A DNA stretch of 64,000 bases, from assembly GCA_024234265.1 (NCBI GenBank), contig JACKOM010000002.1, forward strand, positions 124,001 through 188,000, in the 5' to 3' direction. A program made the translations under genes and the position numbers. Below are positions 9,101-19,308 of the stretch, piece by piece (the stretch's first letter is position 1; every line of letters starts with the position of its first letter). The notes under the pieces are model-generated. The model was not told where the DNA came from, did no database searches, and was given only the letters and a program-made list of their open reading frames with translations. The stretch comes from Oceanospirillaceae bacterium (lineage in GTDB: Bacteria; Pseudomonadota; Gammaproteobacteria; Pseudomonadales; Oceanobacteraceae).

Positions 9101-10363
9101 CCCAACCGCAGCCAGATGCACGAAGCGCTGGATAAACTGATCAGCGATAAACAGCACAGCGCGGCGTTGTTATTTATCGACCTGGATCGTTTTAAACCCA
9201 TCAACGACACCATGGGGCACCCGGCGGGGGATCAGGTATTAAAAGAAGTGGCGTTGCGTTTGCGCGCGTCTATCCGCCCGCAGGATTTAGTCGCGCGTAT
9301 CGGTGGTGATGAATTTACCGTGATTATGCCGGGCTTTAAGGATGCCAAAGAGGCCAGTGATGAAGCGGTGGAAGAAAGTGAGCGCATTCTGCACCAGCTG
9401 ATGCAGCCGTTTGTGATCCGCGACCGCGAGTTATATTTATCCGCCAGTATCGGTATTTCCATGTACCCAGGTGACGCGCGCAACGGCACGGATTTATTGC
9501 GTAATGCCGATACCGCCATGTACCACGCCAAAGCCATGGGCAAAAACAACTTCCAGTTCTTCGCCCAGGAAATGAACAGCAAAGCCATGGAGCGCCTTGA
9601 GCTGGAAAACAGCCTGCACCAGGCCCTCACCCGTAACGAATTTGAACTGTTTTATCAGCCCCAGTGGGATACCTACAAAGGCACCCTGTGTGGCATCGAA
9701 ACCCTGCTGCGCTGGCGTCGCCCCGGTTATGATCTGGTGGGGCCGGATAAATTTATTCCGATCATCGAAGAAACCGGCCTGATAGTGCCCGTGGGTGAAT
9801 GGGTATTACGCAAAACCTGTGAAAACCTGCGTGACTGGCTGGCCATGGGCCTGGATATGCCAAGCGTGGCGATTAACCTCTCGGCCCGTCAGTTCCGTGA
9901 TACCCAATTGCTGGAGCGTATCCGCAGTATTCTCAGCGACACAGGGGTTGCACCCCATCTGGTGGAGCTTGAACTGACCGAAAGTATCCTGATGGATGAC
10001 GTCAAACAAACCCTCGCCACCCTCAGCGAAGTGAAAAAAATGGGTATACAGGTGTCGATCGACGATTTTGGTACCGGTTATTCCTCCCTGAGTTATTTAA
10101 AACAATTCCCGGTGGATCACCTTAAAATCGACCGCAGTTTTATTAAAAACCTGCCCGATAACCAGGAGGACGCGCAGATCACCCGCACCATAGTGGCCAT
10201 GGCCACCAACCTTGGCCTGGGTGTGATAGCCGAAGGGGTGGAAACCCTTGAGCAGGAATTATTCCTGCGCCAGATCGGCTGCCACAAAGTGCAGGGTTTC
10301 CGTTACAGCATGCCCGTGACCCACGAGCAAATGACCACCATGTTACTGGCCCGGCAGAGCTGA
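6149..10363 (+). CDS. Membrane sensor with multiple PAS domains, GGDEF and EAL
   Basis: 1404-residue c-di-GMP turnover protein. It has TM1 at about residues 17-36, an extracytoplasmic cache-like sensor to about 260, TM2 at about 265-288, roughly five PAS/PAC modules (310-970), GGDEF (about 975-1145) and EAL (about 1155-1400). The cyclase motif is intact, GGDEF at 1052-1056, with an inhibitory RxxD site (RPQD) five residues before it. The EAL signature reads ETL (1184-1186): the catalytic Glu is kept, and DDFGTGYSSL and EGVE are also present, so phosphodiesterase activity is possible. The start is TTG with GGGA upstream; the next in-frame Met lies beyond TM1, so TTG is preferred. It is divergent from ettA. 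Confidence 0.92.
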   Translation: MKLKSLFKTPQNALPLLAAFFVFLLIVLSSSVYFSYQRSRDTYADNVRYALEHYVGQATLTTLAILKVADLFVAENSDELSQAMTGADPAWLQNTALRLEKFIYNYRGFLLFDADGHFVVQSDNFIDPRERSYLEQQLQEHLIQAAAGSRIFGTFFGEQGGLYSSTPVYQQDKLRGFVILRRPHAGFAQTLRSGHYQGFELWLVERDTQKVVIRKGEFIGQNEQPQLNDELDGATLLARAQIQSSPWEIVAVPDGGYLNTQLFALLWPPFSVLCLYLALAWGWVHLNRRQTSQHNVELAAAEQESERAEQALDSIKEVVITTNPEGNIIYTNRAAELWFNQLRIREYAGRPLRHVLPLSGATWMELHSAAALQAKEKETRELLMERNGELRYIELNHHLYIDHGQLAGIVWVMRDVTLQVQDREQLQESQTRYKGLYEGTGVGMWLVDVAGVRNWLAATDLARRSVAQFIENNPDELKVLARSYRLIDINDAAMRMHGAVNKQVAIRAALEIFSGGKHKPLVQATDAIRQGKRTFTLEAEANTLHSEKRNYVVTVTLDTVGPDTALISFIDITERIAAELALKESEQFWSNAIQALPDTVYVNDLIERRTVFASRHVAELLGYNRDEISRMKHWRELVHEEDIHIINDGVRCLNNMQPGEVNEIKVRMLARDGSWRIMRFRDRIFTTDEKGRAKLYVGIGRDVTADEDARVQLAYSERQYRLLADGISDVIFTLDAQMELTYVSQSVEKILGMNAGQIVREGLSIIFETESFRKLEALCRKDLHEALQNPQSVRGAHKTRTLDLRAHNFRGEAVMLEVQSGILWDEQGAVEGVFAVGRDVTQRRAIEQEVRTAAEVFENSSEAIIVTDIQGRIQRVNRAFHSMTGYEFAEIKGRFPHRLVAAGLSKEFMRDMRDSLLTEGYWQGEVNYRNRNGEVRPSWTGMTALKDEHGKTTSHIIISSDITEKKVSEARIQKLAYFDPLTGLPNRSQMHEALDKLISDKQHSAALLFIDLDRFKPINDTMGHPAGDQVLKEVALRLRASIRPQDLVARIGGDEFTVIMPGFKDAKEASDEAVEESERILHQLMQPFVIRDRELYLSASIGISMYPGDARNGTDLLRNADTAMYHAKAMGKNNFQFFAQEMNSKAMERLELENSLHQALTRNEFELFYQPQWDTYKGTLCGIETLLRWRRPGYDLVGPDKFIPIIEETGLIVPVGEWVLRKTCENLRDWLAMGLDMPSVAINLSARQFRDTQLLERIRSILSDTGVAPHLVELELTESILMDDVKQTLATLSEVKKMGIQVSIDDFGTGYSSLSYLKQFPVDHLKIDRSFIKNLPDNQEDAQITRTIVAMATNLGLGVIAEGVETLEQELFLRQIGCHKVQGFRYSMPVTHEQMTTMLLARQS

Positions 10364-10551
10364 TTCCCCATCAGCCTGCTGCGGGCCAATACATGAACAT
10401 TGCACAGGCAATCTTGATCCTCTTTCATGTGCCGCCACGCAACTCTTCGTGTACAATGCCGCCCCATTCACCCAGCCGTATGAACTAAGCTGATTGACTC
10501 AGTGGTCCAGCGGCGACCTGCCTTTAGCATCTGATCCAAAAGGGGATTTAC

Positions 10552-11814
<1,263 letters not shown>

Positions 11815-11849
11815 GTTTGTTAATGATGTAAGGCGTTAATAAATTCAAT

Positions 11850-11884
11850 AAAAAACCCGCGGCAGAAATGTCGCGGGTTTTTTA
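11850..11884 (+). terminator. Rho-independent terminator of glyA
   Basis: AAACCCGCG pairs with CGCGGGTTT around a short loop, followed by a T-run. It is nearly identical to the hairpin at 12893-12930. Confidence 0.9.
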
Positions 11885-11964
11885 TTTCCAGCTTTTCAGG
11901 TGATTGCAGTTTTAAGTTTAGCTGCATATGATCGCGTTCCCCTATGATATGAACAGGATGTTCT

Positions 11965-12864
11965 ATGCGTAAACTGATACTGCCATTGGCATTACTTACA
12001 CTTGTGGCTTGCCGCGAAGAAGACAATACCAACCCCTCCCCCGAATTTATAGAACTCTCGCAATTGCAGGACTTTAAAAATAGTTTTTTGCAGTTTTCAG
12101 AGAAAGATCAAAATATTAACCCTAACCCGGATTTGCCTGAATCAGCGAAAACTGATTTTGAAGGGCTTTGGGTGGCGCAGCAAAAATATAAATTGAATTA
12201 TTTGCAGTATGGTTATCGTAGTTATGAGTCTGTATATGAAAGAACGGTTTTTTCTATTAAAAAAACCGAGACAGGCGATTATCGCATTTCTTCATGTAAT
12301 TCGGCAGAAAATGCCACTGTGCTGACAAGCGAAGAATTGGCATTGGGTGTGCTGGCTGAGGTCAATATTGCAGCAGGGGAAAAAATTAAACCTGTCAGTT
12401 ATACGCAGATGGATTTTTTACCCTCTGCGAAATCAGGTGAGAGTGTCAGCCATAGCACAATAGAGACTGTTTATGCGGGTGCTTTTAAGGTTTCTGCAAC
12501 ACCAGAAATAAATGGTAATGCCAGTGTGGTTGGCGCTGAAGAAAATTCCTATGTGCCGGAGTGTATACAGATGCAATATGTGGCAGAGCACGCAACAGCC
12601 GACTCTGATGATAGTTACAAAAATGATTTCAGTTTGCTGATAGGTTTACCAGAAATGTATTTTGTATATACCTATCGGCAATACATCGGTAATGGCTACC
12701 CGGATTCTTCTACTGGAGTGGGTATGTATGTTTATCCATCTGCGAGCTGGTGTTCCAGTTCAGGGGGGGTGAATGATCTGACTGCGTTAATAGAAGAAAA
12801 TAAGATTAATGCCGAGTTTAATGTGTGTGGGTTTGACGTTGACATGAATGTTATCTTGTTCTGA
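11965..12864 (+). CDS. Lipoprotein of unknown function
   Basis: 299 residues. The N-terminus has a short hydrophobic stretch ending in LTLVAC, a lipobox with Cys16 followed by REED, so a lipoprotein is likely; the Arg-Glu after Cys gives no classical Asp+2 retention signal, which favours outer-membrane sorting. No domain is recognised. Several later cysteines (SSCNSAEN, PECIQM, SWCSSSGG, NVCGFDV) suggest disulfides in the periplasm. The gene is AT-richer than its neighbours and lies between two near-identical terminators, consistent with insertion or duplication. Its own expression signals are unclear; CAGGATG lies just upstream of the ATG. Confidence 0.65.
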   Translation: MRKLILPLALLTLVACREEDNTNPSPEFIELSQLQDFKNSFLQFSEKDQNINPNPDLPESAKTDFEGLWVAQQKYKLNYLQYGYRSYESVYERTVFSIKKTETGDYRISSCNSAENATVLTSEELALGVLAEVNIAAGEKIKPVSYTQMDFLPSAKSGESVSHSTIETVYAGAFKVSATPEINGNASVVGAEENSYVPECIQMQYVAEHATADSDDSYKNDFSLLIGLPEMYFVYTYRQYIGNGYPDSSTGVGMYVYPSASWCSSSGGVNDLTALIEENKINAEFNVCGFDVDMNVILF

Positions 12865-12892
12865 ATAATTTACATTGAGTAATGCTTTGTAG

Positions 12893-12930
12893 ATAAAACC
12901 CGCGGCAGAAATGCCGCGGGTTTTTTATTT
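12893..12930. terminator. Bidirectional terminator between the lipoprotein and kinase genes
   Basis: AAAACCCGCGGC pairs perfectly with GCCGCGGGTTTT around AGAAAT, with an A-run on one side and a T-run on the other. It serves two converging genes. Confidence 0.9.
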
Positions 12931-12949
12931 ATAGTTATTTAAATTTTCG

Positions 12950-15900
12950 TTAATTAATCCACTGCAATAACGCATCGCATAGCCTGTCGATATCCACCGG
13001 TTTGGCAATATGGTCATTCATCCCTGCTGCGCTGCTTTGCATGCGGTCTTTTTCCATGGCGGCGGCTGTCATGGCAATAATGGGTAATTGTTTGTCGTTA
13101 TATATTTGGCGTATTTTCCGGCTGGCTTCAAAACCATCCATGACCGGCATCTGTAAATCCATTAATATCAGGTCATAGTGGTTTGATTTTATTTTATCCA
13201 CTGCGATTTTGCCGTTCTCGGCTAGTGTTACCTCTAGTCCCAGGCCTTGCAGAATGGATTGGGCAACGAGCTGATTAATTTCATTATCTTCTACCAGTAA
13301 AATATGTTTGCCCTGTATTGGTGTGCAACGTAAGCGCGCACGCTCAAGTTCGCCTTCCTCGCTGTTATCTGCCGCCCGTGTGCCGAGAATATTTAATATG
13401 CTGTCCAGCAGATAAGAAGGATTAACGGGTTTTTCCAGCACGGCATCAAGATGGAGGTCGGGGCTGTTGTGCAGCAGTGCTTCGCGGCCAAAAGCTGTGA
13501 CCATCATAATTAACGGGTTGTGGCTGCAGTGGCTGATATTTTCCGCATTGCGGATTTTACGTGCGAGGCTGATGCCATCCATTTGTGGCATTTGCCAGTC
13601 GAGCAGGGTTAAATCAAAGGGTGTGCCGCGCCCTGCAGCATTTTGCATTTCCAGCCAGGCGCTTTGCCCATCGGTACAGGTCACCACATGCATGCCCCAG
13701 GAATTGAGGCGCTCCTGTAAGCTCAGCAGGGCATGGGAATCATCATCTGCAATCAATATTCTTAAGCCTTTTAATTGCCAGCTTTTATCCAGGCTTTTGT
13801 CGTTTTGTTGGATGGTTTCAGCATGGATATAAAAATGGAATTCACTGCCTTTTCCTATCTGGCTTTGCACGCTGATTTCCCCCTGCATTATTTCCACCAA
13901 GCGTTTGCAAATGCTGAGACCAAGGCCTGTGCCACCATATTTGCGTGAGGTAGAGGTATCGGCTTGGTGGAAGGCTTCAAACAAATGGCGGCGCTGCTCA
14001 TCCCCCATGCCTATGCCAGTATCTTTAACGTAAAAATGCAGCTGTTCGTCGTAGTAACGGGTTTCCAGGGTAATGCTGCCTTTTTCAGTAAATTTCAGGG
14101 CATTGCTCAGCAGGTTATTGAGTATCTGGTTGAGGCGCAGTGGGTCACCGCTATAGTGGCTTGGCATGCCGGCCTGTTTAATAATTTTAAATTCGATATT
14201 TTTGCGTGCCGCATCAGCAGCAAATAAACCACTTAAGCCAAATAATAATTTATCCAGATCAAATGGCATGTTTTCCAGCATCAGTTTGCCCGCTTCGATT
14301 TTTGAATAATCGAGAATGTCGTTGAGAATAGCGAGCAGGTTGCGGGCTGAAATTTGTATGTTATTTAAATAATCACGTTGCTGTTTGCTAAGTTCGGTAC
14401 TGGCTAATAACTGACTGAGGCCAAGCACGCCATTCATGGGGGTGCGGATTTCATGGCTCATATTGGCGAGAAAGTCACTTTTTGCACGGTTAGCAGCGTC
14501 AGCATTTTCTTTGGCAATCGCCAGGCTGCGTTCGAATTTTTTACGGCTGCTGATATCCCGTGCGATTTTTGAGGCACCAATAATATTACCCGTTGCATCT
14601 TTGATGGGGCTTAACGTAGCGGATATTTCCACCAGGCTGCCATCTTTGCGTTGATGCAGGGTTTCAATATGTTGCACGTTGCTGTGTTTTATCAGGTCAA
14701 TAAAAACCCGGCGTTCTTCATCGTATTTATCAGGGGGAATGATCTTGAAAATAGATTGGCCGAGCATTTCATCGGCGCGGAAACCGAATAAATTTTCGGC
14801 ACCCTGATTCCAGCTGGTGACAGTGCCCTGTAAATCTTTACTGATGATGGCGTCATCACTGCCTGCCACTATGGCGGCGAGGCTGGCTTCACTTTGCGCT
14901 TGTTGCAGACCGCGTTCTTCTGCAAGGCGGCGCATAGCTTCGCGGTTGCGGTTAATCATGAATACGCTGAGAAATAACAGGATATCCAGTACTGCGCCGC
15001 CTGCGGCAATCATGATGGGCTGATGGCTGGCGGTTTGTTGCAATAAATACGGTGTGCTGTGGAACAGGGCCGTCCACTGGTGGTTGGGCAATTCAATAGT
15101 CACACTTTGAAAAAGAGGATAATTCAGTTTGCCTTCATCATCAGGTTCGCTGTCATATAGCAGGCTGCTCTTGCTGCCATCGTCATCATAGAGATGAAAT
15201 GCAACCTCCGGCATGTCCAGCCCCAATATGCCAGTCATTAAATCCCTGGCGCGGAAGGGGCTGTATACAAAACCCAGCAGGGCTGCCCGGCGTTGCTCCA
15301 GGGTCTGAATGGGCATGTTTTTGCGGTACACGGGCAGATACATCAGAAAACCCGCCTGAATATCCTGCTCGGTTTCCTGTTTGAGAATTACCCGCCCGGA
15401 GACTGCGGTTTGCCCTGTGTCACGGGCCAGGTCCATGGCGGCGTGGCGGGTGGACTCGGAATACATGTCATAACCAAATGCCCGCAGGTTACGGCTGTCC
15501 ATGGGCTCCAGATAGATGATGGCGCTGTATTGTGGTCGTTGGCCGGGTGGGCTGACCTTGAACTGGCTGAAGCCTTCGGCCTGCAGTTTTTGTTCAAGGG
15601 GGGCTACTTCCCCGGGCTGCAGCATCAGCGCAAAACCAATGCCCTGAATACCGGGGAAATGCTCGTTAGTATTAAGCCCCTGTACATAACGCTGGAAGGC
15701 CTGGCGGTCGGGGTAACCTTCGAGCTGAGCTTCAAACAGGGCCGCTGCGCCACGCAGTACCTGCTCATAGTTGGCCATACGCCGCAAGATGCGCCCCTTA
15801 GCTTCTTCTATTTCAAAGGCAAAACGCTCGGCGGTGCGTTGCCTTGCGATATTGTCGGCAATGTACCAGGCCCCCGTGGTCAGCAGGGCTGAAATCAGCA

Positions 15901-15988
15901 ATACCAGCAGGGGTGTGCGTTCATGCTGAAAAATAAGGTACAGGCGTGAGAGCAGCGACACGACAGGATTCCGTTCTGTTTCAGGCAA
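12950..15988 (-). CDS. Hybrid sensor histidine kinase (CHASE-PAS-HisKA-HATPase-REC-REC)
   Basis: 1012-residue inner-membrane kinase. TM1 is at about residues 22-45, a periplasmic CHASE-type sensor at about 75-290 (segments PGIQGIGFAL and AVSGRVILKQE), TM2 at about 320-340, and PAS at about 365-480. HisKA carries the phospho-His in MSHEIRTPMNG. The HATPase domain has NLLSNALKFT, DTGIGM and GGTGLGLSI. Two receiver domains follow, with acceptor aspartates in TLLDWQMPQMDG and LILMDLQMPVMDG; the second keeps the full Lys switch (AKPVD). No HPt domain is attached, so output goes through a separate phosphotransferase or by REC interaction. No cognate regulator gene is adjacent. Confidence 0.92.
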   Translation of the reverse strand: MPETERNPVVSLLSRLYLIFQHERTPLLVLLISALLTTGAWYIADNIARQRTAERFAFEIEEAKGRILRRMANYEQVLRGAAALFEAQLEGYPDRQAFQRYVQGLNTNEHFPGIQGIGFALMLQPGEVAPLEQKLQAEGFSQFKVSPPGQRPQYSAIIYLEPMDSRNLRAFGYDMYSESTRHAAMDLARDTGQTAVSGRVILKQETEQDIQAGFLMYLPVYRKNMPIQTLEQRRAALLGFVYSPFRARDLMTGILGLDMPEVAFHLYDDDGSKSSLLYDSEPDDEGKLNYPLFQSVTIELPNHQWTALFHSTPYLLQQTASHQPIMIAAGGAVLDILLFLSVFMINRNREAMRRLAEERGLQQAQSEASLAAIVAGSDDAIISKDLQGTVTSWNQGAENLFGFRADEMLGQSIFKIIPPDKYDEERRVFIDLIKHSNVQHIETLHQRKDGSLVEISATLSPIKDATGNIIGASKIARDISSRKKFERSLAIAKENADAANRAKSDFLANMSHEIRTPMNGVLGLSQLLASTELSKQQRDYLNNIQISARNLLAILNDILDYSKIEAGKLMLENMPFDLDKLLFGLSGLFAADAARKNIEFKIIKQAGMPSHYSGDPLRLNQILNNLLSNALKFTEKGSITLETRYYDEQLHFYVKDTGIGMGDEQRRHLFEAFHQADTSTSRKYGGTGLGLSICKRLVEIMQGEISVQSQIGKGSEFHFYIHAETIQQNDKSLDKSWQLKGLRILIADDDSHALLSLQERLNSWGMHVVTCTDGQSAWLEMQNAAGRGTPFDLTLLDWQMPQMDGISLARKIRNAENISHCSHNPLIMMVTAFGREALLHNSPDLHLDAVLEKPVNPSYLLDSILNILGTRAADNSEEGELERARLRCTPIQGKHILLVEDNEINQLVAQSILQGLGLEVTLAENGKIAVDKIKSNHYDLILMDLQMPVMDGFEASRKIRQIYNDKQLPIIAMTAAAMEKDRMQSSAAGMNDHIAKPVDIDRLCDALLQWIN

Positions 15989-16107
15989 GTTTAGTACAGA
16001 CGCCTAAACACTGTGTTTTATAACTTTAGTCACAGGGCTTTCCTGCTTTGGCGGCATGTTTCCCCCCGGTGGTTGGGCAAAATATGCACAATCAACGAGG
16101 GCTGAGT

Positions 16108-16572
16108 ATGAGCAACGTTATCCAATTACATGATCTGAAAAACAGCGAGCATCCTGCGGTGCAGGCCCACCAGCAGGAAACCCTGCATCAGCTTGCCCAG
16201 GCCGCGCAGAACCAGCAGTTGCTGGCGGAAATCATGGCCATGGAAAATACCCTCAACCAGCTGCGCACCAGCCACTATGAACTGCGTCAGGACAACAAAG
16301 CCCTGGCGGCCGAGAACGCTATTCTGCTCGCTGCCCTTGAAGAAGAAATGCCCCGTCAGGATTTGGGGGCGGCCATTGCCTATATGCATGTGAATAAAAC
16401 TGAACATGCCCAGCCCGTCCCGCAGGGTGATGATTACTGGCAAAAAGAAATGAGTTTTATGCAGGCCAAGGTGAATGAACTGCAACAGCTCTTAAAAGAT
16501 AAAGATGCACAGTTATTGCTCGCTGCCGAACAAAACGAACAGCTGCTCAATGCACTGTTAGCGAAAGATTAA
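16108..16572 (+). CDS. Coiled-coil protein of unknown function
   Basis: 154 residues from the ATG at 16108, chosen because ACGAGGG lies 6 bases before it; the frame is open from 16048 but has no ribosome site there. The protein is mostly helical and rich in Gln, Glu, Ala and Leu, with heptad-like stretches at about residues 15-80 (HQLAQAAQNQQLLAEIMAM) and 105-150, separated by a short Pro-containing linker. There is no signal peptide or membrane segment. No family is recognised. It is a monocistronic gene between the hybrid kinase (divergent) and the ATP-grasp operon. Confidence 0.6.
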   Translation: MSNVIQLHDLKNSEHPAVQAHQQETLHQLAQAAQNQQLLAEIMAMENTLNQLRTSHYELRQDNKALAAENAILLAALEEEMPRQDLGAAIAYMHVNKTEHAQPVPQGDDYWQKEMSFMQAKVNELQQLLKDKDAQLLLAAEQNEQLLNALLAKD

Positions 16573-16858
16573 TCTCCACCCGACATTTTCCGCACCTTTG
16601 TAATGCCCGCCATTTTGCCCCGCACTTAATCAGGGCGGCGCAGGGATAATATTTGCCCTGATTGCACAACGCCCCCCGTTAATCCGCCTTTTTTCCTGCA
16701 CCACAAAACTTTGCACACTTTATGCAAAAGCCCGAATGCATGTCGTACATCAGTGTCAGCGCACTGGCCTGTGGCAGATATGCTCAGCTTCGCGTATGGT
16801 CACTGGGGCCTTATCCCGCTGTGACGCAACGCGGGGGTTTATCCTCGGGAGTGTGTGC

Positions 16859-18358
16859 ATGAATAACGATAAAAAAGCCACAACTGCAAAAAAAGCAGCT
16901 GCTGGCCCAATGGTTAACTGGGGCAATTATCAGCCCGGTGCATTTTACGATGAGTTAATTTCCAGCCCGGGTAATGCCCGCGCCGTGGCCCGCGGTGTGG
17001 TGAATGCCATCGGCAAATTCAGCGAAAAACAACTGGCCAGCAAACAGCGCGCAGCGGAGCAGGCCATTCAGGAAATGGGCATCAGTTTTACCGTGTACAG
17101 CGAAGGGGAAAACATCGACCGCTCCTGGCCGATGGATATTATCCCGCGCATTATTCCCATGAAGGAATGGCGCAAAGTTGAACAGGGCCTTATTCAGCGT
17201 TTAACCGCGCTGAATATGTTTATTAATGATGTGTACAACGAACAAAACATTATTAAAGACGGCATATTCCCGGCCTCCATCATCGAAAGCTCCAAGGATT
17301 TTTTAAAACCCTGCATGGGTATCAAACCCATCCACGGGGTGTGGGCGCATATCTGCGGCAGTGATTTAGTGCGTGATAAAGACGGCACTATTTATGTGCT
17401 GGAAGATAACCTGCGGGTGCCCTCCGGTGTTTCTTATATGCTGGAAAACCGCGCAGTCACCAAACGTGTGCTGCCGCAATTATTCAGCAAACATAATATT
17501 CTGCCGGTGGACGATTACCCCTCCCAGCTGTACGACATGCTGGCCTCATTATCACCGCGCAAAGTGCAAAACCCCGAGGTGGTGGTATTAACCCCCGGCA
17601 TCCATAACTCCGCTTATTTCGAGCACGCCTATTTAGCCCAGCGCATGGGGGCTGAATTAGTGGAAGGCGGCGATTTAGTGGTGGGCGACGACGATTGTGT
17701 GTACATGAAAACCATCGCCGGCCTTGAACGGGTGGATGTGATTTACCGCCGCGTGAATGATGACTTCTTAGACCCGGAAGTATTCCGCCCTGATTCCTGC
17801 CTGGGGGTGCCGGGTTTATTCCGCGCCTGGAAAGCCGGTAAAGTCAGCCTGGCAAATGCCCCCGGTGCCGGTGTGGCGGATGATAAAGTCGTCTACACCT
17901 ATGTGCCGCAGATTATTAAATATTATCTGGATGAAGAGCCCATACTGCCCAACGTGCCTTCGTATTTATGTGTCAATGACGAGCACCGCGAATACGTGCT
18001 GGCCAACATTGAAAGCATGGTGGTGAAACCCGCAAACGAATCCGGCGGTTATGGCATGTTAGTCGGCCCAGCTTCCAGCAAAGAAGAGTGCAATAAATTC
18101 CGTGAATTAATTAAAAAGAATCCACGTAATTACATGGCGCAACCCACGTTAAGTTTATCCACGGCACCGACATTATGTGGCGGCAAAATTGAACCGCGTC
18201 ACCTGGATTTACGCCCCTTTATTCTGCAGGGCGAAAAACATTATGTAACCGCCGGTGGTTTAACCCGCGTGGCGTTGCGTAAGGGCTCGCTGGTGGTGAA
18301 CTCCTCCCAGGGTGGTGGCAGTAAAGACACCTGGATTATCGATACGGAGAGCGAATAA
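16859..18358 (+). CDS. Circularly permuted ATP-grasp protein (DUF404/DUF407 type)
   Basis: 499 residues from the ATG at 16859 (CGGGAG upstream). Circularly permuted ATP-grasp family, predicted to form amide or peptide bonds using ATP. Seen: the conserved HGVWAHICGSDLVRD segment, an acidic LEDNLRVPSG segment that would bind Mg-ATP, and VVKPANESGGYGMLVGP, the ATP-grasp lysine/glycine loop. The N-terminus is Lys/Ala-rich. It overlaps the next gene by one base (TAATG), so the two are translationally coupled. The family is known to travel with alpha-E proteins, transglutaminases and Anbu, all present here. The real substrate is unknown. Confidence 0.88.
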   Translation: MNNDKKATTAKKAAAGPMVNWGNYQPGAFYDELISSPGNARAVARGVVNAIGKFSEKQLASKQRAAEQAIQEMGISFTVYSEGENIDRSWPMDIIPRIIPMKEWRKVEQGLIQRLTALNMFINDVYNEQNIIKDGIFPASIIESSKDFLKPCMGIKPIHGVWAHICGSDLVRDKDGTIYVLEDNLRVPSGVSYMLENRAVTKRVLPQLFSKHNILPVDDYPSQLYDMLASLSPRKVQNPEVVVLTPGIHNSAYFEHAYLAQRMGAELVEGGDLVVGDDDCVYMKTIAGLERVDVIYRRVNDDFLDPEVFRPDSCLGVPGLFRAWKAGKVSLANAPGAGVADDKVVYTYVPQIIKYYLDEEPILPNVPSYLCVNDEHREYVLANIESMVVKPANESGGYGMLVGPASSKEECNKFRELIKKNPRNYMAQPTLSLSTAPTLCGGKIEPRHLDLRPFILQGEKHYVTAGGLTRVALRKGSLVVNSSQGGGSKDTWIIDTESE

Positions 18359-19290
18359 TGTTAGCGCGTGTTGCTGAAAGACTGTATTGGTTCGCCCGTT
18401 ATGTGGAGCGCACCGAAAATACCGCCCGTTTATTATTAGTGCAGCACCAGCTGGTGCTGGATTTACCCGCCGCCATTCAGCCGGGCTGGGGGGTGATGAT
18501 AGATGTGCTCGGTGCCGGGGAAGATTTTGCGCGCAGCAAATTAAAACCCACCGAAAAAAATGTGGTGGCGTTTGTATTTGGTGATAAATCCAACCCCGGC
18601 TCTATCATGAGCTGCATTACCTATGCGCGGGAAAATATCCGCACCACCCGTGAAGTGATGCCAAGCGAATTATGGGAGCGCATTAACAGCCTGTATTTAT
18701 CCTTAGTGCAGCGTGCCCGCTCGGATTTACCGCGCAGCAACCGCCACGCCGTATTAAACGATGTAATTCAGCGTTGCCAGCAAATCACAGGTTTATTATC
18801 CGGCTGTATGAACCACGACGATGCCTACCAGTTTATTGTGCTGGGCCGCAATCTGGAGCGTGCCGACATGAGTACACGGATTATCGACGTGGGCTCGGCC
18901 CAGCTGCTGGGGGACGACGATGAAACCCAGCCCTACCGCAACGCCCTGTGGATCAGCGTTTTAAAATCATTAAGCGCCTACCAGATGTACCGCCTGAATG
19001 TGCGCCGCAATGTGAAATCCCACGATGTGCTGGCTTTTTTACTGCACAGTGCGGTATTTCCCCGCGCCGTAGCCCATACTCTGCATGAAATACAAAACTG
19101 CTGCGTGAATTTACCGAATCACAAAGCGGCCCTCGCCGTGGCAAAAAGCTCACGCGAGCATTTATTGCAGGTGGATTTAGCCGGTTTGCGGGGTGATGCC
19201 CTGCACCAGTTTATTGATGATATTCAGCTGAATCTCGATCAGATACACCAGCAGGCCGCACAAACCTGGTTCAGAATACAGGCAGCTTAA
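18358..19290 (+). CDS. Alpha-E domain protein (DUF403)
   Basis: 310-residue all-helical protein. The N-terminus LARVAERLYWFARYVERTEN is the family hallmark, with conserved Glu and Arg residues; LGRNLERADMSTRIIDVG is the second conserved block. Family members nearly always sit next to the permuted ATP-grasp protein, sometimes fused to it, and are thought to act with it; the biochemical role is unproven. The start overlaps the ATP-grasp stop codon by one base. Confidence 0.88.
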   Translation: MLARVAERLYWFARYVERTENTARLLLVQHQLVLDLPAAIQPGWGVMIDVLGAGEDFARSKLKPTEKNVVAFVFGDKSNPGSIMSCITYARENIRTTREVMPSELWERINSLYLSLVQRARSDLPRSNRHAVLNDVIQRCQQITGLLSGCMNHDDAYQFIVLGRNLERADMSTRIIDVGSAQLLGDDDETQPYRNALWISVLKSLSAYQMYRLNVRRNVKSHDVLAFLLHSAVFPRAVAHTLHEIQNCCVNLPNHKAALAVAKSSREHLLQVDLAGLRGDALHQFIDDIQLNLDQIHQQAAQTWFRIQAA

Positions 19291-19308
19291 ACAGCCGGTT
19301 GTGGTGTT

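Noticed and set aside
10364..10551. Glycine riboswitch before glyA
   Set aside because: The 188-base leader lacks recognisable tandem aptamer stems.
13964..15892. Plus-strand frames of 60-199 codons opposite the hybrid kinase
   Set aside because: They mirror the kinase codons and show no family or ribosome site.
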